Assembly (NCBI GenBank): GCA_903885085.1
Contig: CAISHH010000131.1
Location: forward strand, 1 to 47,135
Source of the DNA: an uncultured Campylobacterales bacterium
Lineage (GTDB): Bacteria; Campylobacterota; Campylobacteria; Campylobacterales; Sulfurimonadaceae
Reading direction: 5' to 3'
DNA: 47,135 bases
The position numbers and the translations under genes were made by a program. Below, one piece after another: positions 9,452 through 18,881 of this stretch (position 1 is its first letter; every line of letters begins with the position of its first letter). The notes below the pieces were generated by a model that did not search any database, was not told where the DNA came from, and was given only the letters and a program-made list of their open reading frames with translations.

Positions 9452-10471
9452 TTAGACACTCTCTTCCCACGCATAAGCACTTTCACAAATAAGTGCCAAA
9501 TCTTCATATTTTGGAGTCCAGTTCATTTTACTTTTTATCTTGCAATTATCTGAGATAAGTGTGGCTGGATCTCCTGCTCTACGTGGTGCCATATCGACTT
9601 GAAACTCTTTACATGTAACGTTTTTCATTGTTTCTATCACCTCTTTTACTGAGTAACCTTTGCCATATCCTGCGTTAAAGATATCGCTATCATCCTCCAC
9701 AAGATAATCAATAGCTTTTATGTGTGCATCTGCAAGGTCATCAACGTGGAGGTAGTCTCTCACGCCTGTGCCATCAGGAGTGTTAAAATCATCCCCAAAT
9801 ATCGCCATTTTTTCACGTTTACCAACTGCACACTCAGAAGCTATTTTTATAAGATGCGTCGCATTTGGAAAACTTTGTCCTATGCGTGGAGTAAGTTTTC
9901 CATCTATATAATTGATATCTGCTCCAGCAACATTAAAGTATCTAAATATCACGTATTTAAAATCTTTATACGCCAAAGCTGTATCTTGGATAACTCTCTC
10001 GCTCATAAGTTTACTCATGCCATAAGGATTTATAGGAGATGTTTCGTAACTTTCATCGATTCCAGTTTCAGAAAGATTTACAGGCTCACCATAAACTGCC
10101 GCCGTACTTGAAAAGATAAATCTCTTCACATCGTTTGCCACCGCACAGCGGATCAGATTTGTCGTGTTTACTGTGTTATTCATATAATATTTCAAAGGGT
10201 TTTCAACTGATTCAGGAACTACGATAGATGCTGCAAAATGGATAATAGTATCTATGTTATTCTCTTTTAAAACTTCACAAACTGTGTCAAACGCATTTAA
10301 ATCAATTTGGACAAATTTAAAAGCTCGTATGCTTTTTAAAGTATCAAGAGTTTTTGCGCTTCCGGTACTGAGATTATCTAAAATTGTAATGTTATGTTTT
10401 GAAGTTTCTAAGAGTTGTTTTGCCACATGTGAGCCTATATATCCAGCTCCGCCCGTTATGAGTATATTCAT
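9452..10471 (-). CDS. galE: UDP-glucose/UDP-GlcNAc 4-epimerase
   Basis: MNILITGGAGYIGSHVAKQLL; SSTAAVYGEP; YGMSK; GTGVRDYLHVDDLADAH. Confidence 0.95.
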   Translation of the reverse strand: MNILITGGAGYIGSHVAKQLLETSKHNITILDNLSTGSAKTLDTLKSIRAFKFVQIDLNAFDTVCEVLKENNIDTIIHFAASIVVPESVENPLKYYMNNTVNTTNLIRCAVANDVKRFIFSSTAAVYGEPVNLSETGIDESYETSPINPYGMSKLMSERVIQDTALAYKDFKYVIFRYFNVAGADINYIDGKLTPRIGQSFPNATHLIKIASECAVGKREKMAIFGDDFNTPDGTGVRDYLHVDDLADAHIKAIDYLVEDDSDIFNAGYGKGYSVKEVIETMKNVTCKEFQVDMAPRRAGDPATLISDNCKIKSKMNWTPKYEDLALICESAYAWEESV

Positions 10472-10528
10472 CTGTCCAACTTTAATAATTATTTTATATT
10501 TGAGACTATTATTTTATCCAATTTTCTC

Positions 10529-11341
10529 TTAATACGCAGTAGTTAAAGAGTTTAAACGTTCTTTATAAAGTTTTTCATCTTCTAGTTTTTGATGCTTTTT
10601 TGCGCCTTGAAGTAGGATAGTGTACTTTTGCACAAGCATCTCTCTGACCTCATCTTCTCTTATATGATGAGCCAAAAGTTTTTCCAAAGCAATAACTCGA
10701 AATCTATCCATTCCCCAATATTTCATAGAGAGTTGATCCTCATGTCCTCCATATTTGATAGTCATTTTTTGCTCAACCAAACCCACTTTATGCTTACATG
10801 TAAGCCTCAGCCAAAGATCATAATCCTCGCAAACTTCGAGATTTTCATCAAACACGCCTATCTCTTCGAAAAGGTTTTTATGTATCAAAACTGATGAGGG
10901 CGCGATGATGCAGTGAGATAGACATTGTGAAAAAACCTCTCCGCTGTGTTTTTGAAACTTTTTTGGGATTTTCACCTCTTTGCCATCACGTATCCAAAGC
11001 TCATCCGTGTAGGAAAACAGTAACTCTTTTTCCGCTGCATGAAGGCTTACATGTAAAGCAAGTTTTTCTTCGTGCCACGCATCGTCTGAATCTAAAAAAG
11101 CTATCCATTCATGTGAACAAAGCGATATACCAAGATTACGAGCAGAGGAAACTCCGGAATTATTTTGATAACGATAGATGATGGAAGGAAAATCTTGAAG
11201 GATTTTTGCGGTTTCATCTCTCGAGCCATCATCGATAACGATCACTTCTGAGGGCGAATGAGTTTGAGCAAAGACCGATGTCAATGCTCTTTTTAAAACT
11301 TCGTAACGGTTGTACGTAGGGATGACTACGGAGATTTTCAC
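10529..11341 (-). CDS. GT2 family glycosyltransferase
   Basis: MKISVVIPTYNRYEVLKRALTSVFAQTHSPSEVIVIDDGSRDET...FLDSDDAWHEEK. Confidence 0.93.
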   Translation of the reverse strand: MKISVVIPTYNRYEVLKRALTSVFAQTHSPSEVIVIDDGSRDETAKILQDFPSIIYRYQNNSGVSSARNLGISLCSHEWIAFLDSDDAWHEEKLALHVSLHAAEKELLFSYTDELWIRDGKEVKIPKKFQKHSGEVFSQCLSHCIIAPSSVLIHKNLFEEIGVFDENLEVCEDYDLWLRLTCKHKVGLVEQKMTIKYGGHEDQLSMKYWGMDRFRVIALEKLLAHHIREDEVREMLVQKYTILLQGAKKHQKLEDEKLYKERLNSLTTAY

Positions 11342-12372
11342 CAGACTTTTAACTCATTATAGATACTGTCACGTTCTACGGGAATAAATCCGCTGTTTTT
11401 GATGAGCTGTACAAAATCTTCAAGCACTACACCGTTGGCACTCTTAGCACCTGCCGCAGAGTTTATAGACTCTTTTTCTATCGTTCCGTCCATATCATTT
11501 GCTCCAAATTCTTGAGCTACAAGAGCGAGATTGACCGTTGAAGTCACCCAGTAGGCTTTGAGATTTGGCACGTTATCAAGCACCAAACGGCTTATCGCCA
11601 TCGTACGTAAAATCTCATTTGCGGTGATATCTTTTTTGATATTTAAAAAGTTGTTTTCAGTCTGATATACAAGCGGGATAAAGCAATTAAAACCGCCTGT
11701 CTCATCTTGCAAATCGCGAATTCGCATCATATGATCGATGCGGTGTTCACGGCTTTCTATATGTCCAAAGAGCATCGTGACATTGCTTTTCTTGCCTCTC
11801 TCATGCCATTTTCTGTGTATCTCAAGCCATTGCTCGGAAGTGACTTTCCCTTTACAGATAAAATCCCTAACCTTTTCATCAAAGATCTCAGCGCCGCCAC
11901 CAGGCATAGAATCGACTCCGTTTTCAACCATAAGATCCAAAATCTCATCATAGCTTTTGCCGTACTCTTGGGCTAAAAAGTTGACTTCAGCGGCTGTGAG
12001 AGCCTTTACATGTAAGTGCGGATACTCTGTTTTTATTCTTTTAAAAATCTCCAAGTACCATTCTAAACCCGTATTTGGATTGTGAGCAGAGACGATATGC
12101 ACCTCTGTTATACCACGAGAATCTATATCTTTGACGATATTCATGATCTCATCGTGGCTCATTGTGTATTGGTTTGGATTTTTTCTGCTTGCGCTGTATG
12201 CACAAAATTTACATACATCTTTACACACATTTGTCGGGTTGATATGACGGTTGATATTAAAATAAGTCTTTTTACCGTGAAGTTCTTTTCTTTTCTGATC
12301 TGCCATCTCAGCTAAATCAAAAAACTCCATGTCATACATCTTTAACGCTTCATCAAAAGAGATTCTGCTCAT
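11338..12372 (-). CDS. mqnE: Aminofutalosine synthase (radical SAM, futalosine menaquinone pathway)
   Basis: NRHINPTNVCKDVCKFCAYSASRKNPNQYTMSHDEI with CxxxCxxC; SMPGGGAEIFDEKVR. Confidence 0.92.
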   Translation of the reverse strand: MSRISFDEALKMYDMEFFDLAEMADQKRKELHGKKTYFNINRHINPTNVCKDVCKFCAYSASRKNPNQYTMSHDEIMNIVKDIDSRGITEVHIVSAHNPNTGLEWYLEIFKRIKTEYPHLHVKALTAAEVNFLAQEYGKSYDEILDLMVENGVDSMPGGGAEIFDEKVRDFICKGKVTSEQWLEIHRKWHERGKKSNVTMLFGHIESREHRIDHMMRIRDLQDETGGFNCFIPLVYQTENNFLNIKKDITANEILRTMAISRLVLDNVPNLKAYWVTSTVNLALVAQEFGANDMDGTIEKESINSAAGAKSANGVVLEDFVQLIKNSGFIPVERDSIYNELKVW

Positions 12373-12409
12373 ACTTTACCTTTTAGAAAAATTGCTTAAA
12401 ATTTAGTTT

Positions 12410-12446
12410 ATTTTACGGACTCGAATTATAACCAATATACTATAAT
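12410..12446 (+). promoter_or_regulatory. Candidate sigma-70-type promoter of glnD
   Basis: TATAAT at 12441-12446, about 27 bp before the glnD ATG in the divergent mqnE/glnD gap; -35 not clear. Confidence 0.45.
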
Positions 12447-12473
12447 GTTAAAAATTTAACAAAAGATTTTAAG

Positions 12474-14981
12474 ATGGATATCATACTTCAGATTGAAGAT
12501 ACAATTGAAAGAAATGGCTCGGATTTTGAGCTTTCAAAAGTTTTTAAACAATATATTAAAGAATACAAAGACTCTCTTCCTGCCCTTTTTGAGAAAAATC
12601 AAGGAAAAGATTTTCTGGTAAAACACACAAAAGAGCTTGATAAAATTATCGTTCTTATGTACAAAACAGTACTTCGCCGTATCTTTGGTATTTATGTGCC
12701 GATGAGCGGTTCTGTGCCTATTACAATAATTGCACTTGGAAGCTATGGACGCGAACAACTCTGCGTTCATAGTGATATCGATCTGATGATTGTTTATGCA
12801 AAGTGCGATGGCTATAACACCGATTTTATCATAGAAAAATTTCTCTATCTTGCATGGGATGCAGGCTTGAAGCTCGGTCATCGTGTGCATGAACTGCGCG
12901 ATATCAAAAAAGCAGCTAGTGAAGATGTCACCATAAAAACGGCTTTAATGGAATCGCGCTATATTACAGGCTCCACTTTTACTTGGCAAGGAGTTCAAAA
13001 AGAGCTGGGTAAAGCAAGACTCACAAATCGAAAAGAGTTTTTACTAGCAAAAATTGATGAAGCGACGGCAAGACGTAAAAAATACCCAACTTCCATGCAG
13101 CCAAATATCAAAGAGAGTATTGGTGGACTTCGCGATTCTCAACTTCTTTATTGGGTAGCGAAGAGTATCTATGATGTACAAAACCTTAAAGATCTTTGCG
13201 GCATCATCTTTACCGATGAAGAGTACAATGAATACCGTGTTTCACTTGAACTTCTCTTTCGTGTGCGAAGTGCTTTGCACCTTGTAAACAATAAACAAGA
13301 AGATAGACTCAGCCTTGGACAAATGCCTCAAATCTCACAAATGCTTGGGTTTAAAAATGAAAAAATAATGGCCACAAAAATCTTTCAAGCACTTTGGAGA
13401 ATCAATAACTTTTCTCAGATATTTGTTAAAAAGATGGTTCGAACCTATCTTGTAGACCTGCATAATTTTTCAAAAATCAAAAAGGCAAGAATTGAACATG
13501 GCATTTATGTTATGGATACAAGACTTTATGCGTCCTATCACCTCAAACCTCAATCTATTGAGAAGTTACTAGATGTACTCCTTAGCTTGCCAGATCAACA
13601 CTACAGATATGATTCTGGATTTTTAAATCTCTTTACATACTCCATCATAAAACATCCATTTCATACAAAAGTCTACAATCAGCTTCGAGAGCTTTTTAAA
13701 CGTGCCAACAGTTACTGCTTTTTAAAACTCTTTTATGATGCTGGAATCTTGCATCAGTTGATTATTAGTTTTAGGAAAGTGATGTTTTTACCACAGTTTG
13801 ATGGCTATCATCATTATCCAGTCGATATACATTCCATTAAATGTGTGCAGGCTTTGGAAAGAATTAAAGAGCCTTTTATTTTGTCTATCTATGATGCTTT
13901 TAGTATAGAAGAGAAACTACTCTTAAAAATAGCTGTTTTACTTCATGATACGGGAAAAGGAAGACGTCAAGACCATAGTGAAGTCGGCTCAAAGATTATT
14001 GTTCAGTTTGCAAAACAGCTCAAATTTAAAGAAGAGATGACTGAGCGAGCCTCACTGCTTATCAGACATCATATTTTAATGAGTGGTGTTGCCTTTAGAG
14101 AAAACATTTATAATGAAAAAACACTCTATAAATTTTTATCGAGTATCAAGGATGAAAAGAATTTAAAACTTCTCTACGTCTTGACATACGCCGATATCAA
14201 CGGTGTTGGTAAAGGTGTTTATACCTCTTTTAGCGCAAAACTTTTAAAAGAGCTTTATATCGGCGCACTTGAAGTCGTCAAGCAAACGGATAGAATCACT
14301 GATGCCACAAAACGTCTACAGATTGAAAAAAAGATTAAAAATTCTGAACTTTATAGCACTTTATCAACCATTGAGCAGAAAAAAGTATTACTAGTCGAAT
14401 CCAATCTTTTTTATTTCAAATACACTCCTGAAGAGATTATAAAGATTGCAAAACAAGCGAAAGAAACTCAAAAGTATAGCTACAGCGTAACAAATACGAC
14501 GAGGCTCAGTATAGAGATCTATAGAAAAGTTCCGCTAAATATCTCTTATCTTCTTGCAAATCTCAGCTACCTTGATGTTGGTTCTATGGATATTTTCACC
14601 CTTTTTGATGGAATAAAGTATTTCAAAATAGAGTTTTCACAAAATATAGAAGATGATACGATAGAACAAATTGAGCAGATTATAGAAGACTCTTTTGATA
14701 TGAGTAAAAATATCCTTATCAATAAACCAACCATAAAAAGAGATGAGATAAGTATTGACTGCGAACACTCTCAAGCTTATGCCCAACTCACTATAAATAC
14801 AAAAAACCAGCGCGGTTTACTCGCATATATCACGGATATTTTTGAAAAAAATCATATAGAAGTTTTAACAGCGAAAGTAGACTCAACCAAGACAAGAGCC
14901 AGAGACAACTTTTTAATAGAAAAACAAAACAATCTATGCGATAATGTCGAAAATATTTTTAAATCATTGAGTGAAGGATAA
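12474..14981 (+). CDS. glnD: PII uridylyltransferase / uridylyl-removing enzyme
   Basis: GSYGREQLCVHSDIDLMIVY nucleotidyltransferase motif; VLLHDTGKGRRQDHS HD motif; C-terminal ACT region (NQRGLLAYITDIFEK). Confidence 0.93.
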   Translation: MDIILQIEDTIERNGSDFELSKVFKQYIKEYKDSLPALFEKNQGKDFLVKHTKELDKIIVLMYKTVLRRIFGIYVPMSGSVPITIIALGSYGREQLCVHSDIDLMIVYAKCDGYNTDFIIEKFLYLAWDAGLKLGHRVHELRDIKKAASEDVTIKTALMESRYITGSTFTWQGVQKELGKARLTNRKEFLLAKIDEATARRKKYPTSMQPNIKESIGGLRDSQLLYWVAKSIYDVQNLKDLCGIIFTDEEYNEYRVSLELLFRVRSALHLVNNKQEDRLSLGQMPQISQMLGFKNEKIMATKIFQALWRINNFSQIFVKKMVRTYLVDLHNFSKIKKARIEHGIYVMDTRLYASYHLKPQSIEKLLDVLLSLPDQHYRYDSGFLNLFTYSIIKHPFHTKVYNQLRELFKRANSYCFLKLFYDAGILHQLIISFRKVMFLPQFDGYHHYPVDIHSIKCVQALERIKEPFILSIYDAFSIEEKLLLKIAVLLHDTGKGRRQDHSEVGSKIIVQFAKQLKFKEEMTERASLLIRHHILMSGVAFRENIYNEKTLYKFLSSIKDEKNLKLLYVLTYADINGVGKGVYTSFSAKLLKELYIGALEVVKQTDRITDATKRLQIEKKIKNSELYSTLSTIEQKKVLLVESNLFYFKYTPEEIIKIAKQAKETQKYSYSVTNTTRLSIEIYRKVPLNISYLLANLSYLDVGSMDIFTLFDGIKYFKIEFSQNIEDDTIEQIEQIIEDSFDMSKNILINKPTIKRDEISIDCEHSQAYAQLTINTKNQRGLLAYITDIFEKNHIEVLTAKVDSTKTRARDNFLIEKQNNLCDNVENIFKSLSEG

Positions 14982-14987
14982 CTATAA

Positions 14988-16802
14988 ATGTGTGGAATTG
15001 TTGGATATATAGGTTCAAAAAAAACGAAAGAAATCTTACTTGAAGGCCTTGCAGAACTAGAATATCGCGGATACGATTCTGCAGGAATAGCTGTATTACA
15101 ACATGATGATTTTGCAGTCTATAAAGCGGTAGGCAAACTTGTCAATCTCCAAGAAAAAGCGCACGATTTTGAACCAACAGGTTTTGCCGTTGGTATCGGT
15201 CATACACGATGGGCAACACATGGCAAACCGACAGAACTCAATGCCCACCCTCATCTTGGTGACAGTTCGTACGTCGTTCATAATGGGATCATAGAAAATT
15301 ATGCTGAGCTTAAACGTGAACTTCAAAGTGAAGGTGTCCACTTTCTCAGTCAAACCGATACAGAAGTGATCGTCTGGCTTTTTGAAAAGGAGCTTAGAGG
15401 TTCAGCTTCTGCCTTTGAAGCTTTTTCAAAAACTATTTCTCAACTCCAAGGTGCGTTTGCAATTTTACTTGTTACAAAGAGTGAAGAAGACACGATCTTT
15501 TTTGCAAAACAAGGCTCACCTATGATTCTTGGACGTGATGAAGAGAATGAAAAATATTTTGCTTCTTCGGATACTCCACTTATTGGCAAATGTAGCGAAG
15601 TTGTTTATCTTGAAGATGGCGATTTCGGTTTTGTTAAACCTGAAGAGATAATGCTTTTAGATAAAAATGGCAACAAAAGAGTTCCTCATTTCACTAAACT
15701 TTCTACAAATAAACTCTCAGCTCAAAAAAATGGGTATAGATTTTTTATGGAAAAAGAGATCTATGAGCAATCTGACGTTATAACGGATACTCTTTTAGGG
15801 AGACTTTCAGGTTCAGAGATCATTTTTGAAGAGCTAGATAAAACTCTTTTTGATGGGATCAACGAGATAAAACTTTGCGCATGTGGAACATCTTATCATT
15901 CAGCACTGACAGCAAGCTACTTACTTGAGCGATACGCGAAGATCAGAGTTTCTGTAGAGATCGCAAGTGAATTTAGATATAAAGAACCACTATTATGTAA
16001 AGATACTCTCTTTGTTGCAATCTCACAAAGTGGTGAAACAGCCGATACTCTTGAAACTTTGAAGATGGCAAAAGAAGCGGGACTAAAAACGCTTGTTATC
16101 TGTAATGTCGATAACTCTTCTATGGTTCGTCTCTGCGATGCTTCTATACTCACACGTGCAGGAATCGAAAAAGGTGTTGCTTCTACAAAAGCTTTTGCAA
16201 CTCAGGTGGCTGTTTTTTGGATGCTTTCTCTTTACATCGCAAAACTCAAAGATTCCCTTACATGTAAGCAGATAGAAGATCAGGTTATGCTCTTACGTGA
16301 AGTTCCAAGAGCAGTTAAAGTACCAGATGGCCTACATGAAAAGATCACAAGACTTTCAAAAAGATATCTTCACGGGCACGGATTTTTCTTTATCGGACGA
16401 GATGTGTTTTATCCACTTGCCTTAGAGGGTGCGCTAAAACTCAAAGAGATAAGTTATATGCATGCAGAAGGATATCCATCTGGCGAGATGAAACATGGTC
16501 CTATCGCTTTGGCTGATCCTGAGCTTTTTACTATCGCCCTGCTTCCACAACATAAGTTATATGAAAAAAGTAAAAGTAATGTAGAAGAACTCAGTGCGAG
16601 AGATTCAACTATTTGCGCCATTAGTCCTATTGAGTTTGATAAAGCGGATGACTTTATCCAAACATCAAATGCCAAAGACTATATGCTTGAATTTTTTGAG
16701 ATGATGGTCGTGTTACAGTTATTATCACTTGAAATTGCCATCAGACTCGGAAATGATGTAGACATGCCAAGAAACTTAGCAAAAAGTGTTACAGTAGAAT
16801 AA
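14988..16802 (+). CDS. glmS: Glutamine--fructose-6-phosphate aminotransferase
   Basis: MCGIVGYIGSKKTKEILLEGLAELEYRGYDSAGIA; SIS domains; C-terminal MPRNLAKSVTVE. Confidence 0.98.
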   Translation: MCGIVGYIGSKKTKEILLEGLAELEYRGYDSAGIAVLQHDDFAVYKAVGKLVNLQEKAHDFEPTGFAVGIGHTRWATHGKPTELNAHPHLGDSSYVVHNGIIENYAELKRELQSEGVHFLSQTDTEVIVWLFEKELRGSASAFEAFSKTISQLQGAFAILLVTKSEEDTIFFAKQGSPMILGRDEENEKYFASSDTPLIGKCSEVVYLEDGDFGFVKPEEIMLLDKNGNKRVPHFTKLSTNKLSAQKNGYRFFMEKEIYEQSDVITDTLLGRLSGSEIIFEELDKTLFDGINEIKLCACGTSYHSALTASYLLERYAKIRVSVEIASEFRYKEPLLCKDTLFVAISQSGETADTLETLKMAKEAGLKTLVICNVDNSSMVRLCDASILTRAGIEKGVASTKAFATQVAVFWMLSLYIAKLKDSLTCKQIEDQVMLLREVPRAVKVPDGLHEKITRLSKRYLHGHGFFFIGRDVFYPLALEGALKLKEISYMHAEGYPSGEMKHGPIALADPELFTIALLPQHKLYEKSKSNVEELSARDSTICAISPIEFDKADDFIQTSNAKDYMLEFFEMMVVLQLLSLEIAIRLGNDVDMPRNLAKSVTVE

Positions 16803-16867
16803 GAATTTATAAACTATTAACATTTATTTCAGTAACCTTACTGTGACAATAAAACAGTAGGGTGAAT

Positions 16868-18703
16868 ATGAATACAAAAAATAAATTTCTTTTAATGGTA
16901 GCTCTTATGCTCGCGGCACTAGCCACCGCAACAATAATCAATGTAGGCCTCAACTTCAGAGAGTTTGCTATAAACTCAGCCTTAGATAAAGCGAATCTCA
17001 CAGCAAATATAGTCAAAGATGGCTTGACCTCACATATGGTCAACGGCATGATGGACAAAAGAAAATACTTTCTTGACACTATTACACAAAATGGTGAAAT
17101 CAAAAAATTATGGATAGTTAGAGGGCAAAAAGTTGTTAATCAGTATGGCCCTGGATACAGCTACGAAAATCCTCGCGATGCTATCGATGGACAAGTCCTT
17201 GCCTCAGGTACCATGATCAAAAAAATCTCTGAAAGTGCTGACTCTGTAAAACTTCGTATTACTATTCCCTATAAAGCAGATGTCGCTTCTAGAGTAAGTT
17301 GTCTTGAGTGTCATAAGGTAAATGATGGAGATACTCTAGGTGCTATCAGTATGGAATTTGATATTGATAGTGTTAGAAATGCAAGTACGATAACCATTCT
17401 AAAGATTTTTGCTATCAATCTCATCTTTCTTATTATCGCTCTTCTTATTTTAAACCATTACATCAAGCCGTATATGGATCTTTTTACAAATCTAAGAGAT
17501 GGTATCAAAAAAGCTCACAGTGGCAACTTTTCATATAGATTTCAAACAACAGTAGCTGGAGAAGGAAGAGAAGTCACAGATCAGATCAATACACTTTTTC
17601 AGAAGATGGAAGAGACCTTTGGAGAGATTAAACATAGTCTTACCACCTTTGTGACAAAATCAAATCTTTCATGTTCAGATCCACTTTTTGAAGCAAAGAT
17701 AATCATAAAAGAGCTTTCTGATATTTATAAATTTAAAAAGACTATAGAACTTGATGATACTAAAGATCTTGTATATCAAAGATTAGTCACTGTATTGAAA
17801 GAAAAATACAATATAAAAAACTTTTCACTCCATGAAATAGATAAACTTACGAAAACAAGACTCCTTATATATACGTCTGGTGACACAAGTTGTTCCTCGG
17901 CTGTGGATAAAAATGCAGATCTTTGCAGAGCTTATAGAACTGATTCTGAAGTAGTTTCTACAGATTTTCCAAACCTATGTGAAAGTTGTAATGACTTAGG
18001 TCATGATTATATTTGTGTTCCTTTTGATATCAACGATGAAGTTTCTTTAACACTCAATATTATCATAGATGATTTGTCTGCATTTGACACGATCCATGGA
18101 AATACAACCAGCATCAAAAACTATCTTGAAGCAGCAAAACCTGTGATAGAATCTAAAATATTAACAGACAAACTCAGAGACACTTCACTTAGAGATGGAA
18201 TGACCGGTCTTTACAATAGAAGATTTTTAGAACAATTTATAGATAAACTGGCAAAACAAGCACTTCGAGGTGAGATAAATTACAGTGTATTAATGCTAGA
18301 TATTGATTACTTTAAAATGGTTAACGACACTTATGGTCATGATATTGGAGATATTGTTATCAAAGGGCTCTCTGAAGTTCTATCTAAAAATATAAGAGGC
18401 TCAGATTTGGCGATACGCTATGGAGGAGAAGAGTTTGTTATCCTATTACACAACTCAACACTCGAAGGATCTTTAGAAGTTGCTGAGAAAATTCATAAAG
18501 AGTTCAACAGACAAAAATTTCAAATTGGCCAAGAAGTACTACAAAAAACTATTAGTATCGGTGTAGCGCAATTTCCAAGTGATGCTGCTTCTATTTGGAA
18601 GTGTATCAAATTTGCTGATACAGCACTCTACTATGCGAAAGAGCATGGAAGAGATCAAGTAATCAAATTTGTGCCAGAGATGTTTGAGGGTGAAGATTTC
18701 TAA
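16868..18703 (+). CDS. Membrane-bound diguanylate cyclase with CxxCH-containing periplasmic sensor domain
   Basis: GTG at 16862 or ATG at 16868; two TM segments; periplasmic SRVSCLECHK; C-terminal GGDEF domain with variant YGGEEF (AIRYGGEEFVILL). Confidence 0.93.
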   Translation: MNTKNKFLLMVALMLAALATATIINVGLNFREFAINSALDKANLTANIVKDGLTSHMVNGMMDKRKYFLDTITQNGEIKKLWIVRGQKVVNQYGPGYSYENPRDAIDGQVLASGTMIKKISESADSVKLRITIPYKADVASRVSCLECHKVNDGDTLGAISMEFDIDSVRNASTITILKIFAINLIFLIIALLILNHYIKPYMDLFTNLRDGIKKAHSGNFSYRFQTTVAGEGREVTDQINTLFQKMEETFGEIKHSLTTFVTKSNLSCSDPLFEAKIIIKELSDIYKFKKTIELDDTKDLVYQRLVTVLKEKYNIKNFSLHEIDKLTKTRLLIYTSGDTSCSSAVDKNADLCRAYRTDSEVVSTDFPNLCESCNDLGHDYICVPFDINDEVSLTLNIIIDDLSAFDTIHGNTTSIKNYLEAAKPVIESKILTDKLRDTSLRDGMTGLYNRRFLEQFIDKLAKQALRGEINYSVLMLDIDYFKMVNDTYGHDIGDIVIKGLSEVLSKNIRGSDLAIRYGGEEFVILLHNSTLEGSLEVAEKIHKEFNRQKFQIGQEVLQKTISIGVAQFPSDAASIWKCIKFADTALYYAKEHGRDQVIKFVPEMFEGEDF

Positions 18704-18847
18704 AATCTTTCTTACATCAGGGCTAATCACTGTTAATACAGCTATAAACTTTCTTAGCTATGTTGTGATTCTTGTCAGAAGTGATTGGCTTTCTGACAAA
18801 AAATATATCTTTAAATCAATGTATTTTTATAAGAGGGAATACAGGTT

Positions 18848-18873
18848 CCTTACATGTAGAGTTACATGTAAGG
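18848..18873. terminator. Hairpin between convergent genes made of CCTTACATGTA-GAGT-TACATGTAAGG
   Basis: Perfect 11-bp inverted repeat with 4-nt loop between the + diguanylate cyclase and - mrp; termination role inferred. Confidence 0.55.
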
Positions 18874-18881
18874 AGTAAAGA

